A stretch of DNA of 64,000 nt from Phorcus lineatus (Eukaryota; Mollusca; Gastropoda; Trochida; Trochidae), in assembly GCA_921293015.1 (NCBI GenBank), contig OV121088.1:21799645-21863644 (forward strand). Direction: 5' to 3'. Below, one piece after another: positions 23,943-35,054 of this stretch; position 1 is the stretch's first letter; the number at the start of each line of letters is the position of its first letter. A program made the translations under genes and the position numbers. Under the pieces are notes generated by a model. It was not told the origin of the DNA. It made no database searches and saw nothing but the letters and a program-made list of their open reading frames with translations.

Positions 23943-24880
23943 ATGGCGAGATAACACAACCTCAAATACCATCTTTATGCAGAAGATACTCAACTGTACT
24001 TAGGATTTAAGTCACTTGGTGCCAAGGTCAGGATAATGCAGTGGTTAGCGCATTGGGCTTCGGATCAAGAGGTCCGTGATTCGAATCCCGCTAGGGGCTC
24101 TGCAACTCTGTCGGCAGTAGAGAACTGTTCTGCATGCAGTAAGGCATGGGTGCAATGCTACACTAAATTTCAGTGCAGTACCGCCCATATTTCGCTAGTT
24201 CCAGCCGATGCTCGCAGGTTTCACCGCAATGCTGACATCAAATGCAGAATAAACTGACCAGCAGACTGAAATCCTCGACATTACATCAAAACAACTAAAT
24301 GCCAAAACTATTGTACCTAAGATTCAGATCAGAGGAAGTGTTGGTGTGCCATCTAACCAGGCAAGGAACCAACACGTTGGCAACATCTGTAAAACGGCTT
24401 ACTTTCATCTCAGGCAAATACAGCAGATTAGTAGATACCTCGATACACCGACAGTCAAGTGTCTAATCCATGCGTTTGTCAACTCCCGATTGGACTAATG
24501 CAACAGTTTGATTTTTGGAATCCAGGCCCATCATCTGCATAAATAACACCTGTATTGAAGAGTTTGCACTGGTTTCCTGTACGACAGAGAATTATATACA
24601 AGCTCCTGATGTTTCTTTTCAAATCTGTCCAAGGACTACTGATCACCAGTCTATTTCAAGGAGTTAGTGAGCGTCCACAAGCCAGAGAAAATGCCGAGGT
24701 CTGCAATTCAAAATGTCCTGACAGTCCCGCCTACCTGTACAGCAACATACGGGCACAGAACTTTCTGCTGGTGCTGTTCATTGTAACCAACTTCCTGAAG
24801 ACATCAGAAAACTTGAAGATCTTCAGATCTAGTCTGAAGACCATTCCCTTCAGCAGAACATACGGCTGAGCGCACATGAA
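23943..24880 (+). pseudogene. Dead CR1/L2-like LINE reverse transcriptase fragment
   Basis: The reverse-transcriptase active-site region is visible as HLYAEDTQLYLGFK (~23962-24018, with YAED in place of the usual YADD). After an inserted SINE the frame resumes at ~24280. It then shows VPSNQARN (~24338), HVGNICKTAYFHLRQI (~24362), LIHAFVNSRLD-stop-CNSLIFG (~24462-24520) and LKSLHWFPVRQRIIYKLL (~24552). These blocks, in this order, are characteristic of the C-terminal half of Jockey/CR1/L2-type non-LTR reverse transcriptases. In-frame stops, frameshifts and an internal deletion (the segment between QARN and HVGN is missing) show it is inactive. No 3' UTR or tail could be defined. Confidence 0.85.
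24028..24262 (+). mobile_element. tRNA-derived SINE inserted in the LINE
   Basis: It starts with a Pol III A-box-like TGGTTAGCGCATTGG (24042-24056) and a B-box-like GATTCGAATCCC (24078-24089) at tRNA spacing. A non-tRNA body then runs to about 24262. The LINE reading frame stops at the left edge and resumes after the right edge, which defines the insertion. The cloverleaf stems are too degenerate for a functional tRNA. Exact ends and target duplication were not resolved. Confidence 0.7.
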
Positions 24881-26264
24881 CAGTAGCCTGGATATGTTTT
24901 GCCCTATATTAATGCCCAGTTTATCATTATTATTATTATCATACCTCCTGTTGCTGATCATATGAATATAAAGATGGCACTTACAGGTATTGTTTGTTAG
25001 TGTTGCACGCAGCCAAATGAGATAACAAAGGTTGGTAACACTTTAACTTCAAACAAATAATTAAGCTGACAAAATTAAATTTTAAATCTATTAAAGAGAT
25101 TAACAATTATTAGATAAACAGAAAAATATAATATTTCAATATTTTATCTGCAAATTCACAGTTTCTCTGATTATGTGATTTCCAGTCATGTTATATAAAG
25201 ACAGCCTGGTATGTAAGAAATTACATTATCTATTATCAAGTCTATTCTGCTTTCTAATACTGAAGAACATCGGGATAAATATTGTATCGCAAGCATGGTA
25301 TTGGTTTGTAATCGTCTCGCAGGTTCCTTGGCAATACTTCTATGATATATTGTCTCACCTCATAAAACTCGAATCGGGAAATATTGTTTAGGGACTAAAG
25401 CCAGGAAGCACAGGTCAAGTCAGCAGGCCTGCTAGTGGAGGTACATGTTATGTTGATAGTACAAATAAGAGTGTTGCTAGTAAGGGAGAGAGAGACAAAT
25501 AGTTTATTTCAGTGTCACATAGTTTACAACAAAAGTCAGGCCTGCTGGCTACATTCACAGTTGATCAGTCTAATTGGTTGTATATTGAGCTAGATTCGTG
25601 AATGAGTGAGCTAACCGGGTGGGACAGGGATTCCCAAGTCAACTGGGATGTTTCCTGAATACACAAAGATACTTGACCATGCCTCATGTGGTAGATCCTG
25701 CTGCTGCCATTGATTTACTAACTAGACACTTTGAAAAGCCAGTTTGTCTGCTGCATCAACATTATTCTCATGCCGCAAACCATAATTGACATTGTATACA
25801 GCATCGTCTGAACGTGCATCCATTTGTCTGGATCCTGATAAATATTATGAACCATTGCACTTAAAAATCACTCTCTCAGGAAACGTTGGACTCAAATTCA
25901 TTGAATTTCAATTCTAAACTACATTACAAGGTTACCCATACACCAGTATGTTTTAGTGACCTTGACCTTACATTAAGTCCATTACAGCACTGACTGCTTT
26001 CAAGTTGTTGTCCTCATGAACAATTGGATTCAATGTCTCCAAATTTGTTGGCTTCCTACAATGAGGTATAATACAGACGAGTGAAAACTTTTCTTTAGCA
26101 GAACACCTACTAAAGCAGTTTAAAGGGATGGCCGATGTATGACAGACCAAGTACAACAGATGTAGACCCATGCCAGAAGCCCTGTTTTGTAGGTTCTTTT
26201 GGGATGTATATGAATGCCAAATGAGCTCATCTTACTCTGGAGCCTTACATGAATAGTTAAATTA
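24881..26264. other. No gene seen
   Basis: AT-rich intergenic DNA; only short unrelated open frames. Confidence 0.4.
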
Positions 26265-26410
26265 TGATGTCTCAGTATTGTGATATAATGATGGCACAGC
26301 ATTGTGACATTTGAGGTTAAAACATTGTGCCATTTTAATTGTATTGTGAGATTATGATGTCATAGCATTGTAACATTAATATGTCATAGCATTGTGACAT
26401 TTTGATGTCC
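26265..26410. repeat. Degenerate tandem ATGTCATAGCATTGTGACAT repeat
   Basis: About six loose copies of a ~20-27-bp unit built on GATGTCATAGCATTGTGACA occur in a row. The same unit forms the CRE-like cluster at 11985-12080 upstream of gene A. Confidence 0.7.
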
Positions 26411-26503
26411 TTTAAGTCAGTCAAGCCATGTTACTATCAACCAACAGGAACAAGAGCTAAATGACAGAAGTATCAAATGTACACTTCAATGAAACTCTTT
26501 TAG

Positions 26504-26580
26504 CAATCTAGTTAAAACTAGATGTAATGTCCTGTAGGACTTAGGGGACGTAAACATTACATCTAGTTTTAACTAGATTG
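26504..26580. mobile_element. 77-bp palindromic mini-element with 9-bp target duplication
   Basis: The arms at 26504-26530 and 26554-26580 are perfect 27-bp inverted repeats (outer end CAATCTAGTTAAAACTAGAT) around a 23-bp loop. The unit is flanked by CTCTTTTAG at 26495-26503 and 26581-26589, a perfect 9-bp direct repeat. It shares CAATCT/AGATTG termini and duplication length with 18408-18503, but the arm sequences differ, so the two are related by structure more than by sequence. Confidence 0.9.
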
Positions 26581-26589
26581 CTCTTTTAG

Positions 26590-28115
26590 GAACAAAACAA
26601 CAGTGGTGAGAGAGGTGCTTTAGTTCAACAGCTCAGTGTATGACCAAAGGTGTCAGACTCTTAGGATAAAACAAAAATTTTCTTGATTTTCTCCATACAT
26701 GATTACTGGCCACCGTGATATTCTCTCACTTCTAAAGTCTGAAGAAAATAAAATACAACTCAACAAATCATTGATGTAGATTATTCATCTAACTAATATT
26801 TATAAAGTTTATTATTGCAACTGAATAAGTAAACAAATCATCTTTTGGAAGAACTAGATTCAATTGTTCCTTAAAATCAATTGTAAACTAAAACCAGGTT
26901 GTAAGAAAAAGCGAATAATTTACCCCATTTGAAGTCATGAAATTATAAATCATTTGAAATTAAATAAACAATTTTATAAAATTTCAATCATTTGGCACAA
27001 AATTTCAGTAACTAGTGGTATCACACTTGACTATCCTCCATCTCCAAGGGCCAAATCTTCTGATACTCTTAACACCTTGGACCCCTGGGAATTTTCATTA
27101 GAAAAAATCATTCTCAAATTACCCACCCAAGATCTGTGTCCTCCAATGTTAGAGATTATGGCATCTTACTACTGGTTTTGTTTTGTAGAAATATGCCTCA
27201 GAAGCAACAATCTCATTGAAATCAATTCAAAATCCTAGTTCACCACCTTGGTTTTTAGATGAAAAGGATGATGTCGATGACATTGTATTCAATCATCTTA
27301 TACTAAGCCATTCCATTTTTTTCATCCCAGAGGTCATGTCTGACTATCAGAACAATAGGCTGTGGGAGACCAAGGAAGACTTTCACAAATATATATTTGG
27401 TGAACACATCACTATTGTTCTATTCTTTGAAAATAATTTTATCAAAATGATGCAACATAATATCGAGAGGTACAGTGATACATATGTCTCCTTCTGTATA
27501 CTCTGGATTACAACTACTAAACAAACAACATTTATACATGATCACAAATTGTAGATTTATCTAATATCGTAAATCAAAGAAAGCCGATAGTCTTTTTTCA
27601 TCGCTCCTTAAAAGGCCGGAAAATTAGGGTACCTATGTTAAAAGTGGAATAAATCACTATCTTCTCTCTGGAAAGTTTTCATATTTACGAAGCATATTCT
27701 TGACACATCAATGGAGGGGAATTGCCAAACATGTTGGAACCAAATTCAATACTAAAGCAGTATTTGGAGAGCATTTACTTTGTTATTGTTTCCAAATACG
27801 AATTTTCACTGAAAATGTTATATGATAGATTCTTATCACTGCCATTCCAACAAATTTTGCTAGTGGAAGATAAGATTTATTCACAATTTCATATTTCCCC
27901 CCGAAAATTTAGCTGTGTATGAGTATATAAACCAAACAGGCTATTGGTAATGGTTCAGAAAAATATATATTGTGACAGGAAATGGATGGACTTTTGCCCA
28001 ATTAAGTAAAATATTCTTTTCAAATATACCCAGACATGGTTATTAGACTTACTATATATTGAACGGTTCACACAAAATGTAAAAATCAATTGAATGTGAT
28101 AGTTAACTCTGTAAC
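26590..28115. other. Intergenic stretch with several short stacked open frames
   Basis: Open frames of 94, 112 and 66 codons (26954-27238, 27216-27554, 27722-27922, all +) follow one another in different frames. An acceptor-like TTTTTTTCATCCCAG lies near 27331. No family is recognisable, and composition alone could explain them. I do not call a gene. Confidence 0.3.
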
Positions 28116-28119
28116 TTAA

Positions 28120-28580
28120 AGGCCACAGAGTATGTTCTTGGAGTCAAATATTTCAAGCTTAATAAATCGAGAAGTAGTGGTTGTTTCTGAAAAACAACAT
28201 CTCATTGCCGATCTGTTCAGTATGGAGACAATAAACAGTGTCTAGATGTAATTTATAATAAAAAAGCGGACAATAGCGAGCACCAATGACTCAAACGTAA
28301 TTCTGGAAACATATTTATTGCAGATACAAGGAAAAAAGTATGTTGATAGTGTTCAGTAAATCAATTAACAAATATTCATGCAAATCAGATGCAAAATTTT
28401 GACTTATTATCTACATGGCGTTTTTTCTATTCTCATTGAAAAAGAGAAAATATCCTAATTTTGGCAATTAGAGATAAAGAAGCAAGTTTAGGGACAATAT
28501 TTGATTTGCACGCAAGACAGATTGTAGTTTGGCTCTTATATCAGCCAAACATAAATTTATGAAACATACTCTGTGTCACT
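28120..28580 (+). mobile_element. TTAA-flanked MITE, copy 3
   Basis: This 461-bp copy lies between TTAA at 28116-28119 and TTAA at 28581-28584. The ends are AGGCCACAGAGTATGTTC and GAAACATACTCTGTGTCACT. Together with copy 1 it is the best-preserved member in this orientation. Confidence 0.85.
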
Positions 28581-28584
28581 TTAA

Positions 28585-31180
28585 GATCTCATTTAGGGCT
28601 GTTCATCACACCAAAGATAAACCACTTGATATCCTGAAGTAATATCGGTTGTCATACAAAATTAAAATTCATGGTTTTTAACTATTTGGTTTTCCATTTA
28701 CTAATTTTATATTTCTGTTCATTAAACAAGTTCTTTTCAAAATATTTCTTTACTAAACAGGTTCCTATCCACATATTTCTGTTCATCAAACCAATTCTAA
28801 CTAACATACTTTTCTTTTTCTCCTTTTTGACGATAAAATGAACAATACGACTTGTATGTACTATACCCGTATTATTCAGTATGAATGTACTTCAGCATCT
28901 TAGTTAAAGAATTCACACATGATAATGATCATGTTTATCATCATTCAAAGATTTGTAGTGTTTTTTTATAAATAAATTTACATACTGAATAAGTCAAACT
29001 AACAACAACTTGTATAAAATCAGAATATATAAATAAGAACCTCATTTCTTGGAACAGTGGAACAGTGTGCTAGAAATACAGAATCCAAAATGGTCGAAAT
29101 CAAAGTTAGTTGTTCAGTCAGAGTAACTCTTTCATCTGTCAAATACGCTCAAATTTCTTACAAGACAGAAGTCAGTCAATCAAGTTATTAAGTGGAACCA
29201 CAAATAATGGAGCATTTGTAAGAGTGGTAATGTTGGAAATGACTTGAGTAGCCACTGTAGAGAGAGTTTGAAGAACCAATTCTTGCTTAGTCCAGCAGTT
29301 GATTTCACTGCAAGTTATCAATACCTACTGCAATACCTACAATCAACATCATAGATTTGACAACAACATAGGTATATAACATTTTGTTTGGCACTACACT
29401 GACAAACTGTGTGCATGGGTTATGGACAATAACTTATACTGAGTATCAACAGTTACATCACCATTATAATCAATAATATCTCAATAAAGTAATTGTATGT
29501 ATATATCCAATATATATTTCTCATCAAAAGTAACATTCAATATCAAATATGGAGAAATCTATCTTATAACAAAAAAGCTTTGAGTTCTTATGAATCATGA
29601 CAACATAAATTTAACCAGAATAACAATATCATATAAACCTGTTTCCCATCAAAAGAACAAATGAAAAGAACCATTATGTTGCTGGTTTAATAACTGTAAC
29701 CTAAGACACATATCAAATGTTATAATCAATATGTAATATATAGACTCAATTCTATGGCAGGCCTCAAATCTGTGGTGGATTTCCAAATCTATGGCAGATT
29801 TTCAAATGCCTGGCAAATGACATACCTACCCTACCTACTGTAATTAAATCATAAGGTTTAACATTGTTACTTTTGGGATCACTTCAAGTTTACATTCTTG
29901 TCTTTTTTGAGCAGAGAGCTCATGCACTCAGAGTAAGGCAAGAATCGGCAACAGCTACTCGACCACCGCGACCTCTGAATTTATTCATAAAATGTGGTCC
30001 GAAATATATTACTTTCTAAATGACATGTTTTTTTAAATTCCATTAAAATTATAGAAAATTTTTTTAGATAACAGGCATTAGTACTTATCAACTGCAATGA
30101 TTTACCAAACCTTACACGAGACAAACTAACCCTAAAAATCGTTGACATGTACAAAAGTTAGTCGTCCAATATCTTAGGGCTAAAGAAGACACAGTCATGG
30201 GAATCCGAGGGCTAAAAAGATCATACAAAATAAACATGATTGATTTGGCATGAAGCCGCAACTGTCTTACTTGAGGTATTGTTTAGTGTGTTTGCGTAAT
30301 TTGGATATGGACTTTTATTATTTGTATCCTAAAACTTTGACAACTGGATTAGTTTTAGTTAGATGATAGCAGCGATGATTTGGTCAAGACTGACATGTTC
30401 TCATTGTTACCGCTATGGAACTTGGAATTACTTACGACGGGAACAGTTAGCTATCATGACATCATTGCACAATGACGTCATTTAGCATGACGTCATTAAA
30501 CAATCTAACAATCAAACGCGCCAAAGATTAGGAAATCTGCCATATATTAGAGACCCGCCACAGATCTGAGTCCTACAAATATAATATCAATGAATTCATA
30601 ATGACTTCGAATCAAATACATCACCAAATCAAACAAGCAGCTGACATGGTTGAGCTATATCACCCGCAACTGACACAATTATATTTATATTATATAGTAT
30701 ATTTTTTATCATTTAAGATTTTTCTATGACTGTAATGATTCCTTAACATCATTTTGCTGAATAATATGTCATTTGCGATATTGTAAAGAATAAAAAAAAG
30801 GAAACTGTTCAATTATGTGAGTAATCTTAATAAACATTCAAATACCAATAGACAAAATAGTATAGACGGAGAAGATTTGATCATTTCAGTCATATTATGA
30901 TGTTATATTTCAGGACCCAAAAATTCATATCTTAAATTTTTATTTTTCAAATCAACCTTTATTTATTTCTCAATCTTTGTGATGAACTTGACCTTTAATG
31001 AACCAAAAAGGAGAACAATTTATGATCAGTATTTACTATTCAGCATGTCATACTTCCACAATCAGTTGATTAGTTAAAAACCAATGAGAACTTGTGAACC
31101 AAATAGGACTTAGAATAAACTTTGAAACAGACACCACCTTTAACAAAAATTGCAAAATTAAAAAAAAACTATTGTAAAAA
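28585..31180. other. No gene seen
   Basis: AT-rich spacer. Two TGACGTCA sites in the dispersed CRE-like repeat context occur at about 30470-30500. No other structure was found. Confidence 0.4.
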
Positions 31181-31186
31181 TTTTTA

Positions 31187-31540
31187 ATCATGACTTATTT
31201 TCATGTAATTATGTATTTCACTACCACATTTGATCAAAATTAGATGATTAGTGAAGAAGTTAGCAGCCAGACAGTACTTGAAACATTTTTTTAACAGTCC
31301 TACAATTTTTTGCCCAAAATTGCAACATTTTACAGGAGTAATTTCAGAATTATTGATCATGACACACTTTCATGTAATTATGTATCTCCATACCTAATAT
31401 GATGAAAATCTGATGACTAGTTTAGAAGTTATGAGGAAGACAGGATTTGAAACATTTTTTCAACAGATTCCTCATTTTTTGTCAAAAGGCGCAAAATGTT
31501 TCAAAAATATTTTCAAAATTGTTAATCATGACAAATTGTA
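31187..31540. repeat. 169-bp tandem repeat, ~2 copies
   Basis: The marker ATCATGAC recurs at 31187, 31356 and 31525, exactly 169 bp apart. Each unit contains TTTCATGTAATTATGTAT and a GAAACATTTTTTCAACAG-type block. The copies are diverged and no coding frame is seen. Confidence 0.75.
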
Positions 31541-31720
31541 ACACAAATTAGTGTTTAGTCAAATTCTGGTTTTACACATATATCAGACAACAAAGTTAAA
31601 AAAAATTCTTTTAGCTGGATAACAGTTCATTTATCAGCCATGTGACCCATTCACAACCATTTGGACTGATATCTATCAGTGTTCTCAACATATGATTTAA
31701 TATAATGTCAAATATTTTAA

Positions 31721-32164
31721 GTGACACAGAGTATGTTTTATTAATTTTGTATGTGGCTTAAATAAGAGCCAAAATAACATATGTCTTGAGTTAAGATCAA
31801 ATTGCCTTTCTAAAGTTACATCTTTATCTCTAAAAACTAGTAATAAAAAAACGGCCACATAAATGTTAAAAAGCTAAGCACTACTAACCTGCGTTCTTCT
31901 GTAAATAAGTTTCCGAAATTATATTTGAGTCATTGGCGCGCGCGCCGATGTCCGTTTTTTCATCACAAATTTTGACTTTAACCTGTTTATTGTCTTTATA
32001 CTAAATTCAATTGTACCCTTGGTCTTATGGCCATATATACTGAATAAAGCTGTTCTTCTTCATAAGCATTAACTTGCAGTAAGAAAAGAACATAACTTCC
32101 CAATAAAATACCACTGCTTATGAAGTTTGACATATTTGACCAAGAAAACATACTCTGTGCCACT
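31721..32164 (-). mobile_element. TTAA-flanked MITE, copy 4
   Basis: This 444-bp reverse copy lies between TTAA at 31717-31720 and TTAA at 32165-32168, with ends GTGACACAGAGTATGTTT and AACATACTCTGTGCCACT. It lies 203 bp beyond the gene B stop codon and may fall in that gene's 3' UTR; it includes a TTTATT (AATAAA on the minus strand) at 31986-31991. Confidence 0.85.
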
Positions 32165-32367
32165 TTAAGTATAACATATTATCCTATTCATGAAACAAAA
32201 TATTCAAGTTAACTTAATTGTCATACATTGTCAGTCAACCTTTATGTCTAAAGACATTCTCTGATCCAAGTAACCATTGAAAGTCAGAAAGTAAATGTTG
32301 GCATAAACAAAACAAACCTGGTACAAGACTTCACAAGCGCAGAAATCTATTATCCTGATTTGATCTT

Positions 32368-35034
32368 TTAAAGTATATCAAAATCAACAATTTGCTTGTC
32401 AGGTGGAATCCCTGACTTAACCAACATGTTTCTCAGAATAGCATTAATATCCCTTGATTCCATTTTCTCATTTTTCAAAACATCACTGTGTTCATCTACT
32501 GCAAGATAAAATGGTGCCATAGGACTTAATGAGTTTTCTGGTCTTCTCCTCTCAAACAATTTATACATCTTGACAAAACAACGGTCTGGGTCTGCATTGT
32601 TGGGGTAAACCTTGTTACACGGGGTGGTCTGTGCAGACCTACTCAGCTCCAGATACTGATTCTGGTATTCATCAAGCTTCAGCGTCACGTCACCCCACTT
32701 CAGCAAACAATGATCGTCCTTCCTGACCTTGAAGAGCAGTGTATTCATGAGCCACATGGAGTTGGTGAGAGTCCTCACATTGCTGTCACTCAATATCTGG
32801 TCTGCTCTGAACATCCTGTCCACATCACGTCTCGTTAGAATGTGCTGTACTTCTTGAATCTGCCTTATTTTAGTCTGTAATATTGATCTACAGTTAGAAA
32901 ACTCTGTGTCCCTTGTAATTGAAACTGGGTATCCATTTTCTCGCAGATATAGCTCTAAATATGACGGGATGCTTTTTAAAGTACTGGTACCAAAGTCTTC
33001 TCCTCGTTTGTTACGTACAGTGACATAGAACTCAGCCAAAAGTGGGTCAAGTTTTGTGGTAGGGATACGAAAAATTGGTTCACTTATGCCTTTCTCTTTG
33101 GTAAAAGCTTGGAAACGCTTCACAGCAAATTTGACATAATCTTTGAAAGTGTCAAGTGTCCGGAGTTCCTTTACAGCATATGGTTCACTTTCACATTCGA
33201 GGTCTTCCTCCTCATCGGAGTCAAGCTCAATGATGATGGGACTGTCAAAGTTGCAAGGGTCATCAACCTCGTCCTCTGAGATGGCAAACTGGCAGGAGTC
33301 AGCATCCTCAACGGAAGTCAGGGTGGAGATGCTGCCTGCATCCAGCATCAAGGAGGAGGACACAGTGCACGGAACATCAGCTCCTGGAGGTAACAACACA
33401 GACTTTCAAAGATGTTGATTTCTACAAAGTGTACAAGAGCTTGACACTATGGTAGATTACAGACATGTTTTAGGCATATAAACAGCTTTTTATGTGCAAA
33501 GGATGAGTGATCATCATACATTCTACCTTATGAGACATAACAAGTGTCGAGTTGGAAATAAGCCCAACATAAAAATATACTATTGTTTTTCAATATTATC
33601 ATGCAAACAGAAAATTGGAAAAACAAGAATTTCAGAATGAAGACTTCAGACAGGCAAACAGATGTTTTAATTGGCATAACAACATGGCAATGCATGTTAA
33701 AACCATTTTAGCAGGGAAATAATGAATAATGCAAAAAGAGGTAGACAAATATTAGGAAAACACACTTGAATTAACTTCAAAAGAAGACAAATCAAGTGTG
33801 TAAGCACCCACAACTCACCAGGACTCTGCATTTTGGTTTGAGTGGGGAGATCAGGTGGCTCTGCTTCCCCAGGCAGATCTTCGAGGGAGATGATAGCTAC
33901 GCCCCCGTCCTCCCCATCCTTGTCCTCCTTGTCCCTCCCGTCCTCAGCAAGCTCAATGTATGCCTGGCCAGGCAAAATATCCTCAGTCCCACCCACTGGC
34001 CGCTGCTCTAGGGTCGCTGAGTCCTCGTATGACTTGGACACCAGGTGGCGCAAACTAGACACATTCATGTCAATAGGGATCAAGTCCTTTGGTTTTGAGC
34101 AACTGGGCCTTGCTTCACTTGATAGCAAACTTCCAGGACTTGTTTTTAATTTGTTTATTGATGCCTTAAAGGAAGATGACTTCTTTAAAGATCTGGGTTT
34201 CTTGGATTTAAATTTAAAGAGACTAGGGAGGGAGATGGGAAGCCTTGATGAAGAAGGGTTTGTTGACAGCGATTGTGGCTTAGAAGATGGATCTTGTCTC
34301 AAGGATGTGCTCAAAACAGGATTTGTAGCAAAGTGTACTTGTGTCACTATCTCATCGTCAGAACTGCTGGAGTCTGGTTTGGGTGATCCAAGAGAGTCAA
34401 CAACCCCTGATACAAAGTCTTGGAATGACTCTGTTCTGGGCGGCGACTTCTCAGAACATGTGGACATCCATTTAGCTGAAGAAGCCAAAAATGATGAACT
34501 TCTTGATTCAATTTCAACACTACAACTTGACTTAGGGAGTTTGTTTGAAGAGCTTGCCATAGACTTCCTCGCAGTATGTTTAGCTTTCTTCAGCTCTGGC
34601 TCTTCTGACAACAATGAAACTCTTTGTTCTGTTGATTTGTTTGAATTTTTATGCTTTGGGTTTTGAGAATTGTCAAACAAGGAAACAAATGTTGCTCCTG
34701 AGGATTTACTGCCCTTCCCATCATTGTTTTCTTGTTCACAGACTTTACTGTTCTCTTTGTCTTCATCTGCTGCAATGCCTCCCGACTTATTTCTATCTCT
34801 TACATTCACTGGCAAGTTCTTATATACTTTGGTACAGTAGCTTTCGCTTAGGATATTGCCACAAGCCTGCAGAAACTCACTCAGCACATACCGCTCCTTC
34901 TGCGAGTTGTCAATCTCCACACTCACATACCCGCTCACCTCTACAACCTGGTCAAAGGTTAAATGTTCTTGGCAGATGTTTTGGAGACTCTCGATAAATG
35001 AAGAGAAAAACTTCACTGAATACTGTTTCTCCAT
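32368..35034 (-). CDS. Gene B: novel N-terminal domain + Crypton-derived (DUF3504-like) domain
   Basis: On the minus strand there are two coding exons, 35034-33819 and 33383-32368. The donor (CCTG|gtgagt) and acceptor (ttacctccag|GA) join in phase 1 to give 743 aa. Residues 1-~72 are the family domain (MEKQYSVKFF; VEVSGY; KERYVLSE; SESYCTKV). Residues ~80-405 form a Ser/Lys-rich linker with a strongly basic stretch (FKSKKPRSLKKSSSFK) suited to nuclear import. VAIISLED (379-386) and IIIELDSDEEED (455-466) look like SUMO-interaction motifs, the second in the classic hydrophobic-then-acidic form. Residues ~480-735 match the tyrosine-recombinase-derived domain of ZMYM2/QRICH1/KIAA1958 (KRGEDFGTSTLKSIPSYLELYL, LLKWGDVTL, APFYLAV, SGIPPDKQ). 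Arg626 aligns with the first catalytic Arg, but the protein stops just before the expected His/Arg/Tyr block. It is probably a nuclear regulator, not a recombinase. A 5' UTR acceptor lies at 35055. Confidence 0.88.
33384..33818 (-). other. Gene B intron (phase 1)
   Basis: This 435-bp intron on the minus strand has donor GTGAGT and acceptor GTTACCTCCAG. Splicing joins ...KMQSP to GADVPC through a shared Gly codon and keeps the frame. The intron position matches genes A and C. Confidence 0.85.
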
Positions 35035-35054
35035 TCCTAGATCTTATATTTTAT

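Noticed and set aside
24026..24100. Functional tRNA gene
   Set aside because: A- and B-box-like sequences are present, but the T and acceptor stems do not pair and the sequence continues into a SINE body.
26954..27922. Cluster of three + strand ORFs as a gene
   Set aside because: They lie in different frames without consistent splice pairs or recognisable domains, in AT-rich sequence. RNA-seq would be decisive.
33842..34666. 274-codon + strand open frame
   Set aside because: It is the antisense shadow of gene B exon 1. The Ser/Lys-rich minus-strand frame explains it, and it lacks any domain.
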